This document shows positions 47,646-57,093 of a DNA stretch of 64,000 bases, in pieces; within the stretch, counting starts at the first letter, position 1; the number at the start of each line of letters is the position of its first letter. Position numbers and translations under genes: made by a program. The stretch comes from Thiemannella venezuelensis (GTDB lineage Bacteria; Actinomycetota; Actinomycetes; Streptosporangiales; Streptosporangiaceae), in the NCBI RefSeq assembly GCF_014203605.1, contig NZ_JACHJJ010000028.1:45304-109303 (forward strand), in the 5' to 3' direction. The notes under the pieces were generated by a model. That model was not told the origin of the DNA. It saw nothing but the letters and a program-made list of their open reading frames with translations, and made no database searches.

Positions 47646-48407
47646 TCACCGCAGAGGGGCCAGGTCGGGCCGCTTGGCGTCCAGGCCGTCGCCGGAGGAG
47701 CGGCCGTGCAGGCGCCGGTTGATCCAGGGGGCGAGGAAGGCCCGGGCCCAGCGCAGGTCCTCCCTGCGGGCGTCGGTCCACACGGCCGGGACGAGCGGCG
47801 GGTACGGCTCCCGCCAGTCCTCCCCGGCCGGCAGGCCGAGGACCTCGGCGGCGCGCAGCGCGATCCTGCGGTGGCCGTCGGCCGACAGGTGGAGGCGGTC
47901 CTCGCTCCAGGCCCGGCGGTCGCGCAGCACGCCCATCGCCCACAGGTCCACGAGCGTGCAGCCGTGCCGGGCCGCGATGTCGTGGATGTGCAGGTTGTAG
48001 ACGGCGATCTTGTGGTGGACGAGGCGCATCACCGGGACCTGCCGGAGGTCGAATCCGGTGAAGAGCACGACCCGGGCGCCGGTGGCGCGCAGCCTGGTCA
48101 CGGCGGTGTCCAGCAGCGCGGCGATGGCGTCGGGGTCGCCGCCGGGGCGCAGGATGTCGTTGCCCCCGGCGCACAGCGAGACCAGGTCGGGCGCGAGCGC
48201 CTCGGCCTGCGGCACCTGCTCGTCCAGGATCTGCCGGATGAGGCGGCCCCGGACCGCCAGGTTGGCGTAGCGCAGGCCGGGCTCTCCTGCGGCCAGCAGC
48301 TCCGCCAGCCGGTCGGCCCAGCCCCGGTAGCGGTCTCCGCCGACGTGGTCGTTCAAGCCCTCGGTGAAGCTGTCCCCAAGAGCGACATACGAGGTGATCA
48401 CTGACAT
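47646..48407 (-). CDS. SGNH/GDSL-family hydrolase
   Basis: The 253-residue protein has block I GDSFTEG (Ser nucleophile), block III LCAGGNDI (Asn) and block V SEDRLHLSADGH (Asp and His). No signal peptide is visible, so it is an intracellular esterase of unknown substrate. It lies upstream of the trp promoter on the same strand. Confidence 0.9.
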   Translation of the reverse strand: MSVITSYVALGDSFTEGLNDHVGGDRYRGWADRLAELLAAGEPGLRYANLAVRGRLIRQILDEQVPQAEALAPDLVSLCAGGNDILRPGGDPDAIAALLDTAVTRLRATGARVVLFTGFDLRQVPVMRLVHHKIAVYNLHIHDIAARHGCTLVDLWAMGVLRDRRAWSEDRLHLSADGHRRIALRAAEVLGLPAGEDWREPYPPLVPAVWTDARREDLRWARAFLAPWINRRLHGRSSGDGLDAKRPDLAPLR

Positions 48408-48539
48408 GTCGCGACAGTCTGCCGCGCCGGACGCCCCCTACGCGACCGTAGGCCTGCGGGTCCCGCGTCCGGACGGGGCCGGGCGCCCGGCCGCCCCGGC
48501 CGTGACGACATGGGCGAAACAGAAAAATGGTGCTCATCA

Positions 48540-48585
48540 CACCCGCGGGTGCTGGTCAGGAGGGCCCCGCTTCTGTTACCAGTAA
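48540..48585. promoter_or_regulatory. Two palindromes before the CocE hydrolase gene
   Basis: CACCCGCGGGTG at 48540-48551 is a perfect 12-bp palindrome. TTACCAGTAA at 48576-48585 is a second inverted repeat, TTAC-CA-GTAA, 24 bases before the ATG and suited to a TetR-type operator. Confidence 0.45.
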
Positions 48586-48609
48586 GTAGGGAACGGCTCG
48601 GGAGGACAC

Positions 48610-50217
48610 ATGGCGATCACCTGGCCGCGGACCGCCCACCGGGTGGCGGTCCAGCGCGACCTTCCGGTTCCCATGCCGGACGGGGTCGTCCTCCTGGCCG
48701 ACCGCTACATCCCGGTCGGGGCCGTGCGCCCGCCCACGATCCTGGTCCGCTCGCCGTACGGCAGGCGCGGGGTCTTCGGCCTCGTGTACGGCCGCGCCTT
48801 CGCCCACCGGGGCTTCCAGGTCGTGATGCAGAGCTGCCGGGGCGGCTTCGGCTCGGGCGGCCTGCTCGACCCGCTCGGCGACGAGCACGACGACGGCCTG
48901 GCCACCCTCGCCTGGCTGCGCGGGCAGCCCTGGTACGGCGGGAGCCTGGCCATGCAGGGCCCCTCCTACCTCGGCTACACGCAGTGGGCCGTCGCGCCGT
49001 TCGCCGGACCGGAGCTGAAGGCCATGGCCACCTCGGTGACCGCCTCGCAGTTCCGCGACGCCGCCTACGTGGGCGGGGCGTTCGCGCTGGAGTCGTCGCT
49101 GATCTGGACCACGCTGACCGCCTCGATGGGCAGCCCGCTGGGCGGGGCCGGGGCGCTGCTGGCCCCGCGCAGGACCCGGCGGGCGGCGCTGTCCGGGCGG
49201 CCCCTGGCGGAGCTGGACGTGCTGTCGGCGGGCCGGGGCATGCCCTTCTTCCAGGATCTGCTGGCCCACCACGCCGAGCCGGCCGCCTACTGGGGCAGGC
49301 GCGACTTCTCGGCCTCGGTGGGCGAGGTCGGGGCCGAGGTCACCATGGTCGGCGGCTGGTACGACGTCTTCCTGCCGTGGCAGGTGAAGGACTACGCGGC
49401 GATGCGCGCCGCGGGGCGGCGGCCGCAGCTGACGATCGGCCCCTGGTACCACGCGGACATGCGGCAGATGCGGGCGGCCGGAGCCGACGCGCTGGCCTGG
49501 TTCCGGGCGCATCTGATGGGCGACCCGTCGGGGCTGCGGGAGCAGCCGGTCCGGCTCTATGTGACCGGCGCGGAGGAGTGGCGCGACTACCCGGACTGGC
49601 CGGTGCCGGGCATGCGGGAGCAGCGCTGGCACCTGCGGCCGGACTCCGGGCTGGCCCCGGAGAATCCGGTGGAGTCGGAGCCGGACCTCTACCGCTACGA
49701 CCCCGCGCACCCCACCCCGGCGCTGGGCGGCCCGGTGCTGCTGGGCGACTCCCGGCCGCGCGACAACCGGCGCCTGGAGGCCCGGCGCGACGTGCTCGTC
49801 TACACCGGCCCCGAGCTGCGCGAGGACACCGACGTGATCGGCCCGGTCCGCGCGGAGATCCACCTGCGCTCCAGCACGCCGTACACCGACGTGGTGGTGC
49901 GGGTCTGCGACGTCCACCCGGACGGCGCGTCCTACAACGTCTGCGAGGGGGTGCGGCGGCTCGCCCCCGGGGCGCCCGCGGCGGACGCCGACGGGGTGCG
50001 CCGGGTCGAGGTGGACCTGTGGCCGATCGGCCACCGCTTCCGCCGGGGGCACCGGATCCGGGTCCACGTGGCGAGCGGCGCCTACCCCCGCATCGCCCGC
50101 AACCTGGGCACCGGCGACCCGCTGGGCACGGCGAGCTCCATGGTCGCCGCGCGGCAGGAGGTCTTCCACGACCCGTCGCGGCCCTCGGCCGTCATCCTGC
50201 CCGTCGTCCCCCGCTGA
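48610..50217 (+). CDS. CocE/NonD-family hydrolase
   Basis: The 535-residue protein has the alpha/beta-hydrolase domain with the Ser nucleophile in GPSYLGYTQW, then an X-Pro dipeptidyl-peptidase-like C-terminal jelly roll (IGPVRAEIHLRSSTPYTDVVV in part). Family members cleave acyl esters such as cocaine or beta-lactam acids. No signal peptide is seen. ATG follows GGGAGGAC. Confidence 0.9.
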   Translation: MAITWPRTAHRVAVQRDLPVPMPDGVVLLADRYIPVGAVRPPTILVRSPYGRRGVFGLVYGRAFAHRGFQVVMQSCRGGFGSGGLLDPLGDEHDDGLATLAWLRGQPWYGGSLAMQGPSYLGYTQWAVAPFAGPELKAMATSVTASQFRDAAYVGGAFALESSLIWTTLTASMGSPLGGAGALLAPRRTRRAALSGRPLAELDVLSAGRGMPFFQDLLAHHAEPAAYWGRRDFSASVGEVGAEVTMVGGWYDVFLPWQVKDYAAMRAAGRRPQLTIGPWYHADMRQMRAAGADALAWFRAHLMGDPSGLREQPVRLYVTGAEEWRDYPDWPVPGMREQRWHLRPDSGLAPENPVESEPDLYRYDPAHPTPALGGPVLLGDSRPRDNRRLEARRDVLVYTGPELREDTDVIGPVRAEIHLRSSTPYTDVVVRVCDVHPDGASYNVCEGVRRLAPGAPAADADGVRRVEVDLWPIGHRFRRGHRIRVHVASGAYPRIARNLGTGDPLGTASSMVAARQEVFHDPSRPSAVILPVVPR

Positions 50218-50379
50218 CTCCCGCCGGGATCGCGCGCCGCCCGCGGTCTCCGGGGTTCCGGAGGGCCTGTGAGAGGATCGGCGTTCCCGGGAGGCGGAGC
50301 GCGCCGTGCGCCCGCGGACGAGCGGACCGGCGGCGTGCGCCGGAGCGGGACGCCCGGGTGGACGGAAGGCGGGGCGATC

Positions 50380-51207
50380 GTGGCGGCGACGGCGGGGGAC
50401 CGCGCGGACGGGCTCGATCCGGTCACGAAGGCCGGCTACGAGCTGGAGTTCGAGGACCGCTTCGACGGCGACCGGCTCGACGGGACCCGCTGGATCCCGC
50501 ACTACCTGCCCCAGTGGAGCAGCCGAGCCGCCTCCGCCGCCCGGTACGAGATCCGCGACGGCCTGCTGCACCTGCTGATCGAGGAGGACCAGGCCCCCTG
50601 GTGCCCCGAGCTCGACGGGCGGCTGCGCGTCTCGTCCCTGCAGACCGGCGTCTTCGCCGGGCCCGTGGGCAGCTCCGTCGGGCAGCACGGGCTCGGCCCC
50701 GCCGCGGTCGTCCGGGAGGCGCAGCGCGACGTCCGGCTCTACACCCCTCGGTACGGCCTGATCGAGCTGCGGGCCAGGGCGACCGACGACCCCCGCTGCA
50801 TGGTCGCCCTGTGGATGATCGGCTACGAGGACGAGCCCGAGCGCTCGGCGGAGATCTGCGTCTGCGAGATCTTCGGCCGCGACGTCGGCCCGGACGGCGC
50901 GCGGATCGGCATGGGCGTCCACCCCTTCGACGACCCGGCGGTCACCGACGACTTCACGGTCGAGACGCTCCCCATCGACGCCCGGGAGTTCCACGTCTAC
51001 GCCGCCGAGTGGACTCCCGACCACGTCGCCTTCTTCGTCGACGGGCGGCATGTCAGGACGGTCCGGCAGTCGCCCGCCTACCCCATGCAGCTCATGCTCA
51101 ACATCTACGAGTTCCCCCCGGAGGACGGGTCGCCGGAGCGCGAGGGCCCCTACCCCAAGCGCTTCACCGTGGACTACGTCAGGGGTTACCGGCCGTCCGG
51201 GCGTTAG
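50380..51207 (+). CDS. Glycoside hydrolase family 16-like protein
   Basis: The 275-residue protein has a GH16-like jelly roll (YELEFEDRFDGDRLDGTRW, the Trp-rich sugar cleft, and EFHVYAAEWTPDHVAFFVDG). The catalytic motif, usually E[LIV]Dx(1-2)E, reads EICVCE, which keeps both Glu but has Cys for the Asp. No signal peptide is seen from GTG 50380. It may be a cytoplasmic or altered enzyme. Confidence 0.75.
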   Translation: MAATAGDRADGLDPVTKAGYELEFEDRFDGDRLDGTRWIPHYLPQWSSRAASAARYEIRDGLLHLLIEEDQAPWCPELDGRLRVSSLQTGVFAGPVGSSVGQHGLGPAAVVREAQRDVRLYTPRYGLIELRARATDDPRCMVALWMIGYEDEPERSAEICVCEIFGRDVGPDGARIGMGVHPFDDPAVTDDFTVETLPIDAREFHVYAAEWTPDHVAFFVDGRHVRTVRQSPAYPMQLMLNIYEFPPEDGSPEREGPYPKRFTVDYVRGYRPSGR

Positions 51208-51216
51208 GGTCGACGG

Positions 51217-52179
51217 GTGCGCGCGGCGAGGTTGATGTCGGTGATCCTGCTGCTGCAGTCGCGCGGCGGCATGACCGCGGCGGAGCTGGCGCGGGAGCTG
51301 GAGGTCTCCGAGCGGACCGTGCACCGGGACGTGCTCGCCCTGTCCGAGGCGGGCGTCCCGGTCTACGCCGACCGGGGGCGCGGCGGCGGCTACCGGCTGC
51401 TGGACGGCTACCGCACGCGCCTGACCGGCCTGGACCGGGCCGAGGCGGAGGCGCTGTTCCTGTCCGGGGTGCCCGAGGCGCTGCGCGAGATGGGGCTGGG
51501 CGAGGTCGCGGCCACCGCCAGGCTGAAGGCCGCCGCGGCGCTCTCCCCCAGCCTGCGCGACGCCCCCGCGACCGCCACGCAGCGTTTCCACCTCGACGCC
51601 CCCGGCTGGTTCGCCGGCGAGCGCCCTCCGCCGCCGGCCCTGGCCCCGCTGGCCAGGGCGGTGTGGGACGACCGCCCGGTCACCGTCCGCTACCGCGAGG
51701 CCGAGCGCACGCTGGAGCCCTACGGGCTGGTGCTCAAGGGCGGGGTCTGGTACCTGGCCACCCGCACGGCGATCTACCGGGTGGACCGCTTCGGCGACGT
51801 CGTCCTCCACCTCGACCGGCGCTTCGCGCGCGACCGGGACTTCGACCTGGCGGCCTTCTGGGCCGGGCGGGCCGCGGAGTTCTCCCGGTCCCTGTTCTCC
51901 CGGTCCCTGCTGAGGGAGCACGTCACCCTGCGGCTCAGCCCGCACGGCCGGCGCGTCCTGCGCTCCGCCGCCGACCCGGCGGCCCTGCCCGACGCGCTCG
52001 CCTCCATGGGGGAGCCCGACGGGCAGGGCTGGGTCACCGTCCGCCTGCCCGTCGAGTCCTACGAGGTCGCCTACGGTCAGGTGCTGCGCTTCGGCCCGGA
52101 CGCGGAGGTCCTGGACCCGCCCGGACTGCGCGCCCTCATGGCCGGGGCCGCCGCCCGCATGACCGCTCTGTACGGCTGA
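51217..52179 (+). CDS. YafY-type HTH/WYL regulator
   Basis: The 320-residue protein has an N-terminal HTH (MTAAELARELEVSERTVHRD) followed by a WYL domain (VTVRYREAERTLEPYGLVLKGGVWYLAT in parts). WYL domains bind nucleotides or nucleic acids and are common in stress regulators. GTG 51217 lacks a ribosome-binding site; TAGGGT lies 6 bases upstream and includes the stop codon of the GH16 gene, so the message is probably leaderless. Confidence 0.88.
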   Translation: MRAARLMSVILLLQSRGGMTAAELARELEVSERTVHRDVLALSEAGVPVYADRGRGGGYRLLDGYRTRLTGLDRAEAEALFLSGVPEALREMGLGEVAATARLKAAAALSPSLRDAPATATQRFHLDAPGWFAGERPPPPALAPLARAVWDDRPVTVRYREAERTLEPYGLVLKGGVWYLATRTAIYRVDRFGDVVLHLDRRFARDRDFDLAAFWAGRAAEFSRSLFSRSLLREHVTLRLSPHGRRVLRSAADPAALPDALASMGEPDGQGWVTVRLPVESYEVAYGQVLRFGPDAEVLDPPGLRALMAGAAARMTALYG

Positions 52180-52263
52180 GCGCGCCGGGCCCCGCGCCGC
52201 CCGGACGCCGGGCCCGCCGCCCGCGGAGGGGCCGGGCCTCCGCGCCGTCCGGCCGCGTCCTTC

Positions 52264-53184
52264 TCACCGGTAGCCGGTGGCGTCGGCGGGCCTGCCCGCC
52301 GCCTCGACCTCCGCCATGTAGCGCCAGGCGTCCGGCCTGCTGCCGTCGACATCGGTGAAGCCGTACTCCCGGGCGAGCTGCCCGCTGGAGAGCGACCGCC
52401 CCGACCAGCGCTCCCGTTCCGGGTCGGCGGCCAGGGCGGCGACCGCGCGGCCGGTGAACGCGGGCGACTCGGAGATGACGAAGTGCGGCTGGTCGACGGT
52501 GGCGTCGCGCCAGTTCTCCTCGGTCACGCCGAAGCCCTCCAGCATCGCCTCCGAGCGGATCCAGCCCGGGGTGAGGGAGACCGCGGTGCAGCCGTGCGGG
52601 CGCAGTTCGTGGGCCTGGGAGAAGGCCAGCCGGTTCACCGAGATCTTGGCCAGGTCGTAGAAGACGCACAACCGGTAGTTGGCGGAGTTGTACTCCCAGG
52701 TGCCGTCGGTGACCTCGACGAGCAGGCCGCCCGGGCTCCTGATCATCAGAGGCAGGGCGTGGTGGCTGGTGACGAGGTGGGTCTCGACCGCCAGGCGGAG
52801 CAGGCGCAGGCCGTCGTCCAGCGGGTGCTCCCAGAGCGGGGTGTTCCAGGCGGCGAGCCTGTCGGCGCCCCAGACGTCGTTGACGAGCACGTCGAGCCGG
52901 CCCTGCTCGGCGTCGATCCGCTCCACCAGCGCCCGGACCTGTTCGGTGTCCAGGTGGTCCACCCGGAGCGCGATCCCCTCGCCGCCCGCCCGCGTCACCA
53001 GTTCGGCCGTCTCCTCGATGGTCTCCGGCCGGTCCATCTCCGAGCGCTGCTCCCGCGTGCTGCGCCCGGTGCAGTAGACCGTGGCCCCGGCCGCGCCCAG
53101 CTCGACCGCTATCGCCCGGCCCGTCGCCCGCGTCGCCCCGGCGACGAGGGCGACCTTTCCCTTCAGCGTCGTTTCCATGGCCAT
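52264..53184 (-). CDS. Short-chain dehydrogenase/reductase
   Basis: The 306-residue SDR has the nucleotide loop VALVAGATRATGRAIA, the NDVWG motif in the NAG position, and a modified catalytic YxxxK (FYDLAKISVN). It should reduce or oxidise a carbonyl with NAD(P). ATG 53184 follows GGAAGC. It diverges from the VOC gene across a palindrome. Confidence 0.88.
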   Translation of the reverse strand: MAMETTLKGKVALVAGATRATGRAIAVELGAAGATVYCTGRSTREQRSEMDRPETIEETAELVTRAGGEGIALRVDHLDTEQVRALVERIDAEQGRLDVLVNDVWGADRLAAWNTPLWEHPLDDGLRLLRLAVETHLVTSHHALPLMIRSPGGLLVEVTDGTWEYNSANYRLCVFYDLAKISVNRLAFSQAHELRPHGCTAVSLTPGWIRSEAMLEGFGVTEENWRDATVDQPHFVISESPAFTGRAVAALAADPERERWSGRSLSSGQLAREYGFTDVDGSRPDAWRYMAEVEAAGRPADATGYR

Positions 53185-53276
53185 GATGCTTCCGCGAAAA
53201 GAGGACATCCCATGTCATGTTTTCCCGCCCCTTTTTCCGGCCTCCCGGCCCATGGGACCCACCCCTCCGGTGTGAT

Positions 53277-53292
53277 AAGTAATTCATTACTT
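53277..53292. promoter_or_regulatory. AAGTAAT-TC-ATTACTT palindrome
   Basis: A perfect 7-base inverted repeat with a 2-base centre lies between the divergent SDR and VOC genes, 17 bases before the VOC ATG. The AT-rich, TetR-like shape suggests an operator controlling one or both genes. Confidence 0.6.
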
Positions 53293-53309
53293 CGACGAGC
53301 GAGGAGACC

Positions 53310-53864
53310 ATGGCCGACAACAGCGAGTTCGAGCTGCGCGGGGTCAACCACGTGGCGCTGGTGTGCTCCGACATGAAGCAGACCGTCGACTTCTACTCCG
53401 GCGTCCTCGGCATGCCGCTGATCAAGACGATCGAGCTGCCGATGGGCTGGGGCCAGCACTTCTTCTTCGACTGCGGGGGCGGCAACGCGCTGGCGTTCTT
53501 CTGGTTCCCCGACGCCCCCGAGCCGGTCCCCGGCGTCTCGGCGCCGAAGAACCTGCCCGACCGGGGCGAGCTGCTCTCGGCGGTCGGGTCGATGAACCAC
53601 ATCGCCTTCGACGTCGCACCGGAGAAGATCGAGGAGTACCGGGAGAAGCTCGTCTCCAAGGGCGTGGACGTCGGGGTGATCCTCAACCACGACGACAGCG
53701 AGTTCGGCGTGGCGCCGACGATGCAGGAGGGCGTGTTCGTCCGGTCGATCTACTTCAAGGACCCCGACGGCATCCTGATGGAGTTCGCGGCGTGGACGCG
53801 CGCGCTCGACCGGCCCGAGGACGTGCGGCACGAGCCGAAGACCGCCGCCGAGCGGACCGTGTGA
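53310..53864 (+). CDS. VOC-family dioxygenase/glyoxalase-like protein
   Basis: The 184-residue protein has two beta-alpha-beta VOC repeats, with likely metal ligands in VNHVALVC, MNHIAFDV and the Glu in GILMEFAAW. It fits type I ring-cleaving dioxygenases or glyoxalases. It is coupled to the CMD-family gene by an overlapping TGATG. Confidence 0.85.
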   Translation: MADNSEFELRGVNHVALVCSDMKQTVDFYSGVLGMPLIKTIELPMGWGQHFFFDCGGGNALAFFWFPDAPEPVPGVSAPKNLPDRGELLSAVGSMNHIAFDVAPEKIEEYREKLVSKGVDVGVILNHDDSEFGVAPTMQEGVFVRSIYFKDPDGILMEFAAWTRALDRPEDVRHEPKTAAERTV

Positions 53865-54505
53865 TGCCGCGCCTGCGCCAGGTCCCCCGCGACCGGGTCA
53901 CCGACCCGCTCACCCTCTTCTTCTACGACCGCCTCTTCGGCGCCGGCCGCGACCCGGTCGCCGAGCCGGGCACCGCGACCGGCTCGCCCGGCGACTGGTG
54001 GACGGTCTTCGCACTGCATCCGGCGATCCTCAAGCACTGCGTGAAGGGCTTCCAGCTCTACCGCGAGGCCGGCCTCGACCCGGTCCTGCGCGAGCTGGGC
54101 CAGGCGCGGGCCGGATGGGCGCGGGGCAGCCAGTTCGTCTTCTCCCAGCACTGCAAGCAGCTGCGGGCGATCGGGGTCCCCGACGAGAAGGTCCAGGCGG
54201 TCGCGTACTGGCAGGTCAGCCCGTGCTTCGACGAGCTGGAACGGGCCGTGCTCGGCTACACCGACGGGCTGGTGCTGGACGGCGGCCGGGTGCACGACGA
54301 GATCTTCGCGGTGCTGAAGGCGCACCTGGCCGACGAGCAGATCCTGGAGCTCACCTACATCACCTGCCTCTACGAAATGCACGCCACCATGTCGAGGGCG
54401 CTCCGCCTGGAATTCGACGACCGGCCCGAACCGGTCGTCGAGGTGGCCGCGCCCGAGGGGTACGGCAGCCGCGACATCGCCGACGACATCTCAGGAGGCG
54501 GCTGA
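53864..54505 (+). CDS. Carboxymuconolactone decarboxylase-family protein
   Basis: The 213-residue helical protein has the CMD/AhpD-type core (GSQFVFSQHCKQLRAIGVP) with Cys and His in the usual area, then EILELTYITCLYEMHATM-like helices. Its exact reaction is unknown. The overlap with the VOC gene suggests the two act on one aromatic or quinone substrate. Confidence 0.75.
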   Translation: MPRLRQVPRDRVTDPLTLFFYDRLFGAGRDPVAEPGTATGSPGDWWTVFALHPAILKHCVKGFQLYREAGLDPVLRELGQARAGWARGSQFVFSQHCKQLRAIGVPDEKVQAVAYWQVSPCFDELERAVLGYTDGLVLDGGRVHDEIFAVLKAHLADEQILELTYITCLYEMHATMSRALRLEFDDRPEPVVEVAAPEGYGSRDIADDISGGG

Positions 54506-54658
54506 GGGCCGGTCGCGCGGGCGGCCGATGACCGTTCGTCGCGCCAACCGGCCCGTTCGGCGATCGGTGACCACAACGAAACAGACCCATGATTACTCTG
54601 CCGGTCAACCCGAACGGGCCGGCCCGGCCGGCCCGTCCCGCACACCTGGGAGACCGCG

Positions 54659-54871
54659 TTGACCGTGCCGAACGGGGACCGGAGCGACCGAAGCCCGTGG
54701 AACTGGCTGCTCGTCGTGCCGATCGTCCTTCCCCTGCTGCCCTTCCTGTTCAACTCCGACGAACCCCGCCTGCTCGGTTTCCCGCTGTTCTACTGGCTCC
54801 AGCTCGCCTTCATCGCGGTCGGCGTCACCTGCACCACGGTCGTCTACCAGATGACCAAGCGGGGGCGGTGA
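54659..54871 (+). CDS. DUF3311 small membrane protein
   Basis: The 70-residue protein has two helices (WNWLLVVPIVLPLLPFLF and YWLQLAFIAVGVTCTTVVYQ, each 20 or fewer). DUF3311 proteins are the small partners of MctP-type sodium:solute symporters. TTG 54659 is chosen because GGGAG lies 6 bases upstream. It is followed after 4 bases by the symporter gene. Confidence 0.85.
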   Translation: MTVPNGDRSDRSPWNWLLVVPIVLPLLPFLFNSDEPRLLGFPLFYWLQLAFIAVGVTCTTVVYQMTKRGR

Positions 54872-54875
54872 CCCC

Positions 54876-56474
54876 GTGCAGGAGCATCTGACCGAGATCA
54901 TCGTCTTCACCTTCCTGTTCCTGCTCGTCAGCGGCATGGGCTTCGTGGCCGCCCGCTGGCGGCGCCCGCAGGACCTGGCCAGCCTGGACGAGTGGGGCCT
55001 GGGCGGCCGGAACTTCGGCTCCTGGATCACCTGGTTCCTCGTCGGCGGCGACCTCTACACCGCCTACACCTTCGTGGCCGTGCCCGCCCTGCTCTGGAGC
55101 GCGGGCGCGATGGGCTTCTTCGCGGTGCCGTACACGATCGTGATCTACCCGATGGTCTTCCTGGTGCTGATCCGGCTCTGGTCGGTCTCGCACATCCACG
55201 GCTTCGTCACCCCGGCCGACTTCGTCCGGGCCCGTTTCGGCTCCCCGACGCTGGCGCTGCTGGTGGCGATCACCGGCATCGTGGCGACCATGCCGTACAT
55301 CGCGCTGCAGCTCGTCGGCATCGAGGCCGTGCTGAAGTCGATGGGCGTGACCGGGCACCTGCCGATCATCATCGCGTTCGCGATCCTGGCCGCCTACACC
55401 TACCAGTCGGGCCTGCGCGCCCCGGCGCTGATCGCCTTCGTCAAGGACACGCTGATCTACGTCGTGATCCTGGTCGCGATCATCGTCATCCCGGCCAAGC
55501 TGGGCGGCTGGGGGGCCGTCTTCGACGCGGCCGAGGCCAAGTTCGCCGCCTCCCCCGCCCCCGGCGACGGCATCCTGCTCAACGCCAACAACCAGCTGCA
55601 GTACATCACGCTGGCCTTCGGCTCGGCGCTGGCGCTGTTCCTCTACCCGCACAGCATCACCGGCGTGCTGGCCTCCCGGAACCGGGACGTGATCAAGCGG
55701 AACATGTCCGCGCTCCCGGCCTACAGCCTGCTGCTCGGCCTGATCGCGCTGCTCGGCTACATGGCCATCGCGGCCGGGACCACGCCGATCGGCAAGGACA
55801 ACAACACGATCGTGCCGCGGCTGTTCGACCAGATGTTCCCCGACTGGTTCACCGGCGTGGCCTACGCCGCGGTCGGCATCGGCGCGCTGGTCCCCGCCGC
55901 GATCATGTCGATCGCCGCGGCGAACCTGTTCACCCGCAACGTCTACAAGGAGTACATCAAGCGGGACGCGAGCGACGCCGACGAGGCCCGCGTCTCGAAG
56001 ATCACCTCACTGCTGGTCAAGGTCGGCGCGGTGGCCTGCATCCTGTTCCTCGACACCGGCTTCTCCATCGACCTGCAGCTCATCGGCGGCGTCATCATCC
56101 TGCAGACGCTCCCGGCAGTGGCGCTGGGCCTGTACACCCGCTGGTTCCACCGCGGCGGCCTGATCGCCGGCTGGGCCGCGGGCATGACCGCGGGCATGGT
56201 CCTGCTCTACAACGTCGGCAACCCGGCCACCGGCAAGCTGCACTTCGCCGGATCGGCGTTCCCGCTGGAGAGGCTCGGCCTGGACACCAAGATGACCGTC
56301 TACGCGGGCATCCTGGCCCTGGCCGTGAACCTGGTCGTGGCCGCCCTCGGCACGGTCCTCGCCCGGTCCATGAAGCTGGCCGACGGCGGCGACGCCACCC
56401 GTCCCGACCACTACCTCGCCGACGAGGGCGATCCCCGCGTCAAGGACCTCGACCTCACGCCGGGAACCCACTGA
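54876..56474 (+). CDS. Sodium:solute symporter (MctP-like monocarboxylate carrier)
   Basis: The 532-residue SSS-family protein has 13 predicted helices and the family GSWITWFLVGGDLYTAYTFV and RVSKITSLLVKVGAV segments. Paired with DUF3311, it resembles MctP/MctC carriers of acetate, pyruvate or lactate. GTG 54876 is the start. Confidence 0.88.
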   Translation: MQEHLTEIIVFTFLFLLVSGMGFVAARWRRPQDLASLDEWGLGGRNFGSWITWFLVGGDLYTAYTFVAVPALLWSAGAMGFFAVPYTIVIYPMVFLVLIRLWSVSHIHGFVTPADFVRARFGSPTLALLVAITGIVATMPYIALQLVGIEAVLKSMGVTGHLPIIIAFAILAAYTYQSGLRAPALIAFVKDTLIYVVILVAIIVIPAKLGGWGAVFDAAEAKFAASPAPGDGILLNANNQLQYITLAFGSALALFLYPHSITGVLASRNRDVIKRNMSALPAYSLLLGLIALLGYMAIAAGTTPIGKDNNTIVPRLFDQMFPDWFTGVAYAAVGIGALVPAAIMSIAAANLFTRNVYKEYIKRDASDADEARVSKITSLLVKVGAVACILFLDTGFSIDLQLIGGVIILQTLPAVALGLYTRWFHRGGLIAGWAAGMTAGMVLLYNVGNPATGKLHFAGSAFPLERLGLDTKMTVYAGILALAVNLVVAALGTVLARSMKLADGGDATRPDHYLADEGDPRVKDLDLTPGTH

Positions 56475-56610
56475 CCCTCTCCACGATCGGGTACGGCTCG
56501 CGCCTCGCGGTGGCGGCGCGAGCCGTACCGGCATGCGGGGCCGTACCGGCGGCACGGCGGGCGCCCGCACCGGAAGAGGCGGACCGCGGGCCGGACGGGC
56601 CCTCCGCGCG

Positions 56611-57078
56611 TCAGCCGTCGAGGTAGGCCGGGTTCGCCACCGCGAGCTTGTCCCGAACGGCCTCGGTCAGAGCGGCGACGAGACCGGGGTGGTCCAGCCC
56701 CTCGCGGACCGCGGCGGCGAGCTCGGCGTCGGAGGCGAAGCCCAGCCCGCCGAGGCGGGCCGCGTGCGCGGCCGCCTGCCCCGGGCCGAGCTCCAGTTCC
56801 CGCTCGACCATGCCGAGCACGTTGGCGGCGACCCGGGTGTGGAAGCGGACCCGGCCCTCGACGGCGGGGAGCACGTCGCTCTCCAGGAAGTCGCGGACCG
56901 CGGCGACGAGCCGGGCCGCCGACGGGACGTCGTGGGGGCCCGCGGGCACGGGCGGGGAGACGCCCGGACCGGGAGCGGCGGAGGCGGCGCCGTGGGGACC
57001 GGGACCGGCCGGGGGCGGCGACGGCTCTTCCGGCCGGTCCGGCGTCCGCGGATCCTCCGGCGCCCTGGGGTGCGACAT
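56611..57078 (-). CDS. DUF6285-like protein
   Basis: The 155-residue protein has a disordered Pro-rich N-terminus and a helical core (SAARLVAAVRDFLESDVLPAVEGRVRFHTRVAANVLGMV read in parts). It matches the DUF6285 family, whose genes usually adjoin acyl-CoA dehydrogenases and APH-like kinases. In levulinate catabolism the small protein LvaB is needed by the kinase LvaA and may be the same kind of partner. It diverges from the ACAD gene. GGAGTCCC precedes the ATG. Confidence 0.75.
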   Translation of the reverse strand: MSHPRAPEDPRTPDRPEEPSPPPAGPGPHGAASAAPGPGVSPPVPAGPHDVPSAARLVAAVRDFLESDVLPAVEGRVRFHTRVAANVLGMVERELELGPGQAAAHAARLGGLGFASDAELAAAVREGLDHPGLVAALTEAVRDKLAVANPAYLDG

Positions 57079-57093
57079 AAGGGACTCCTTATC

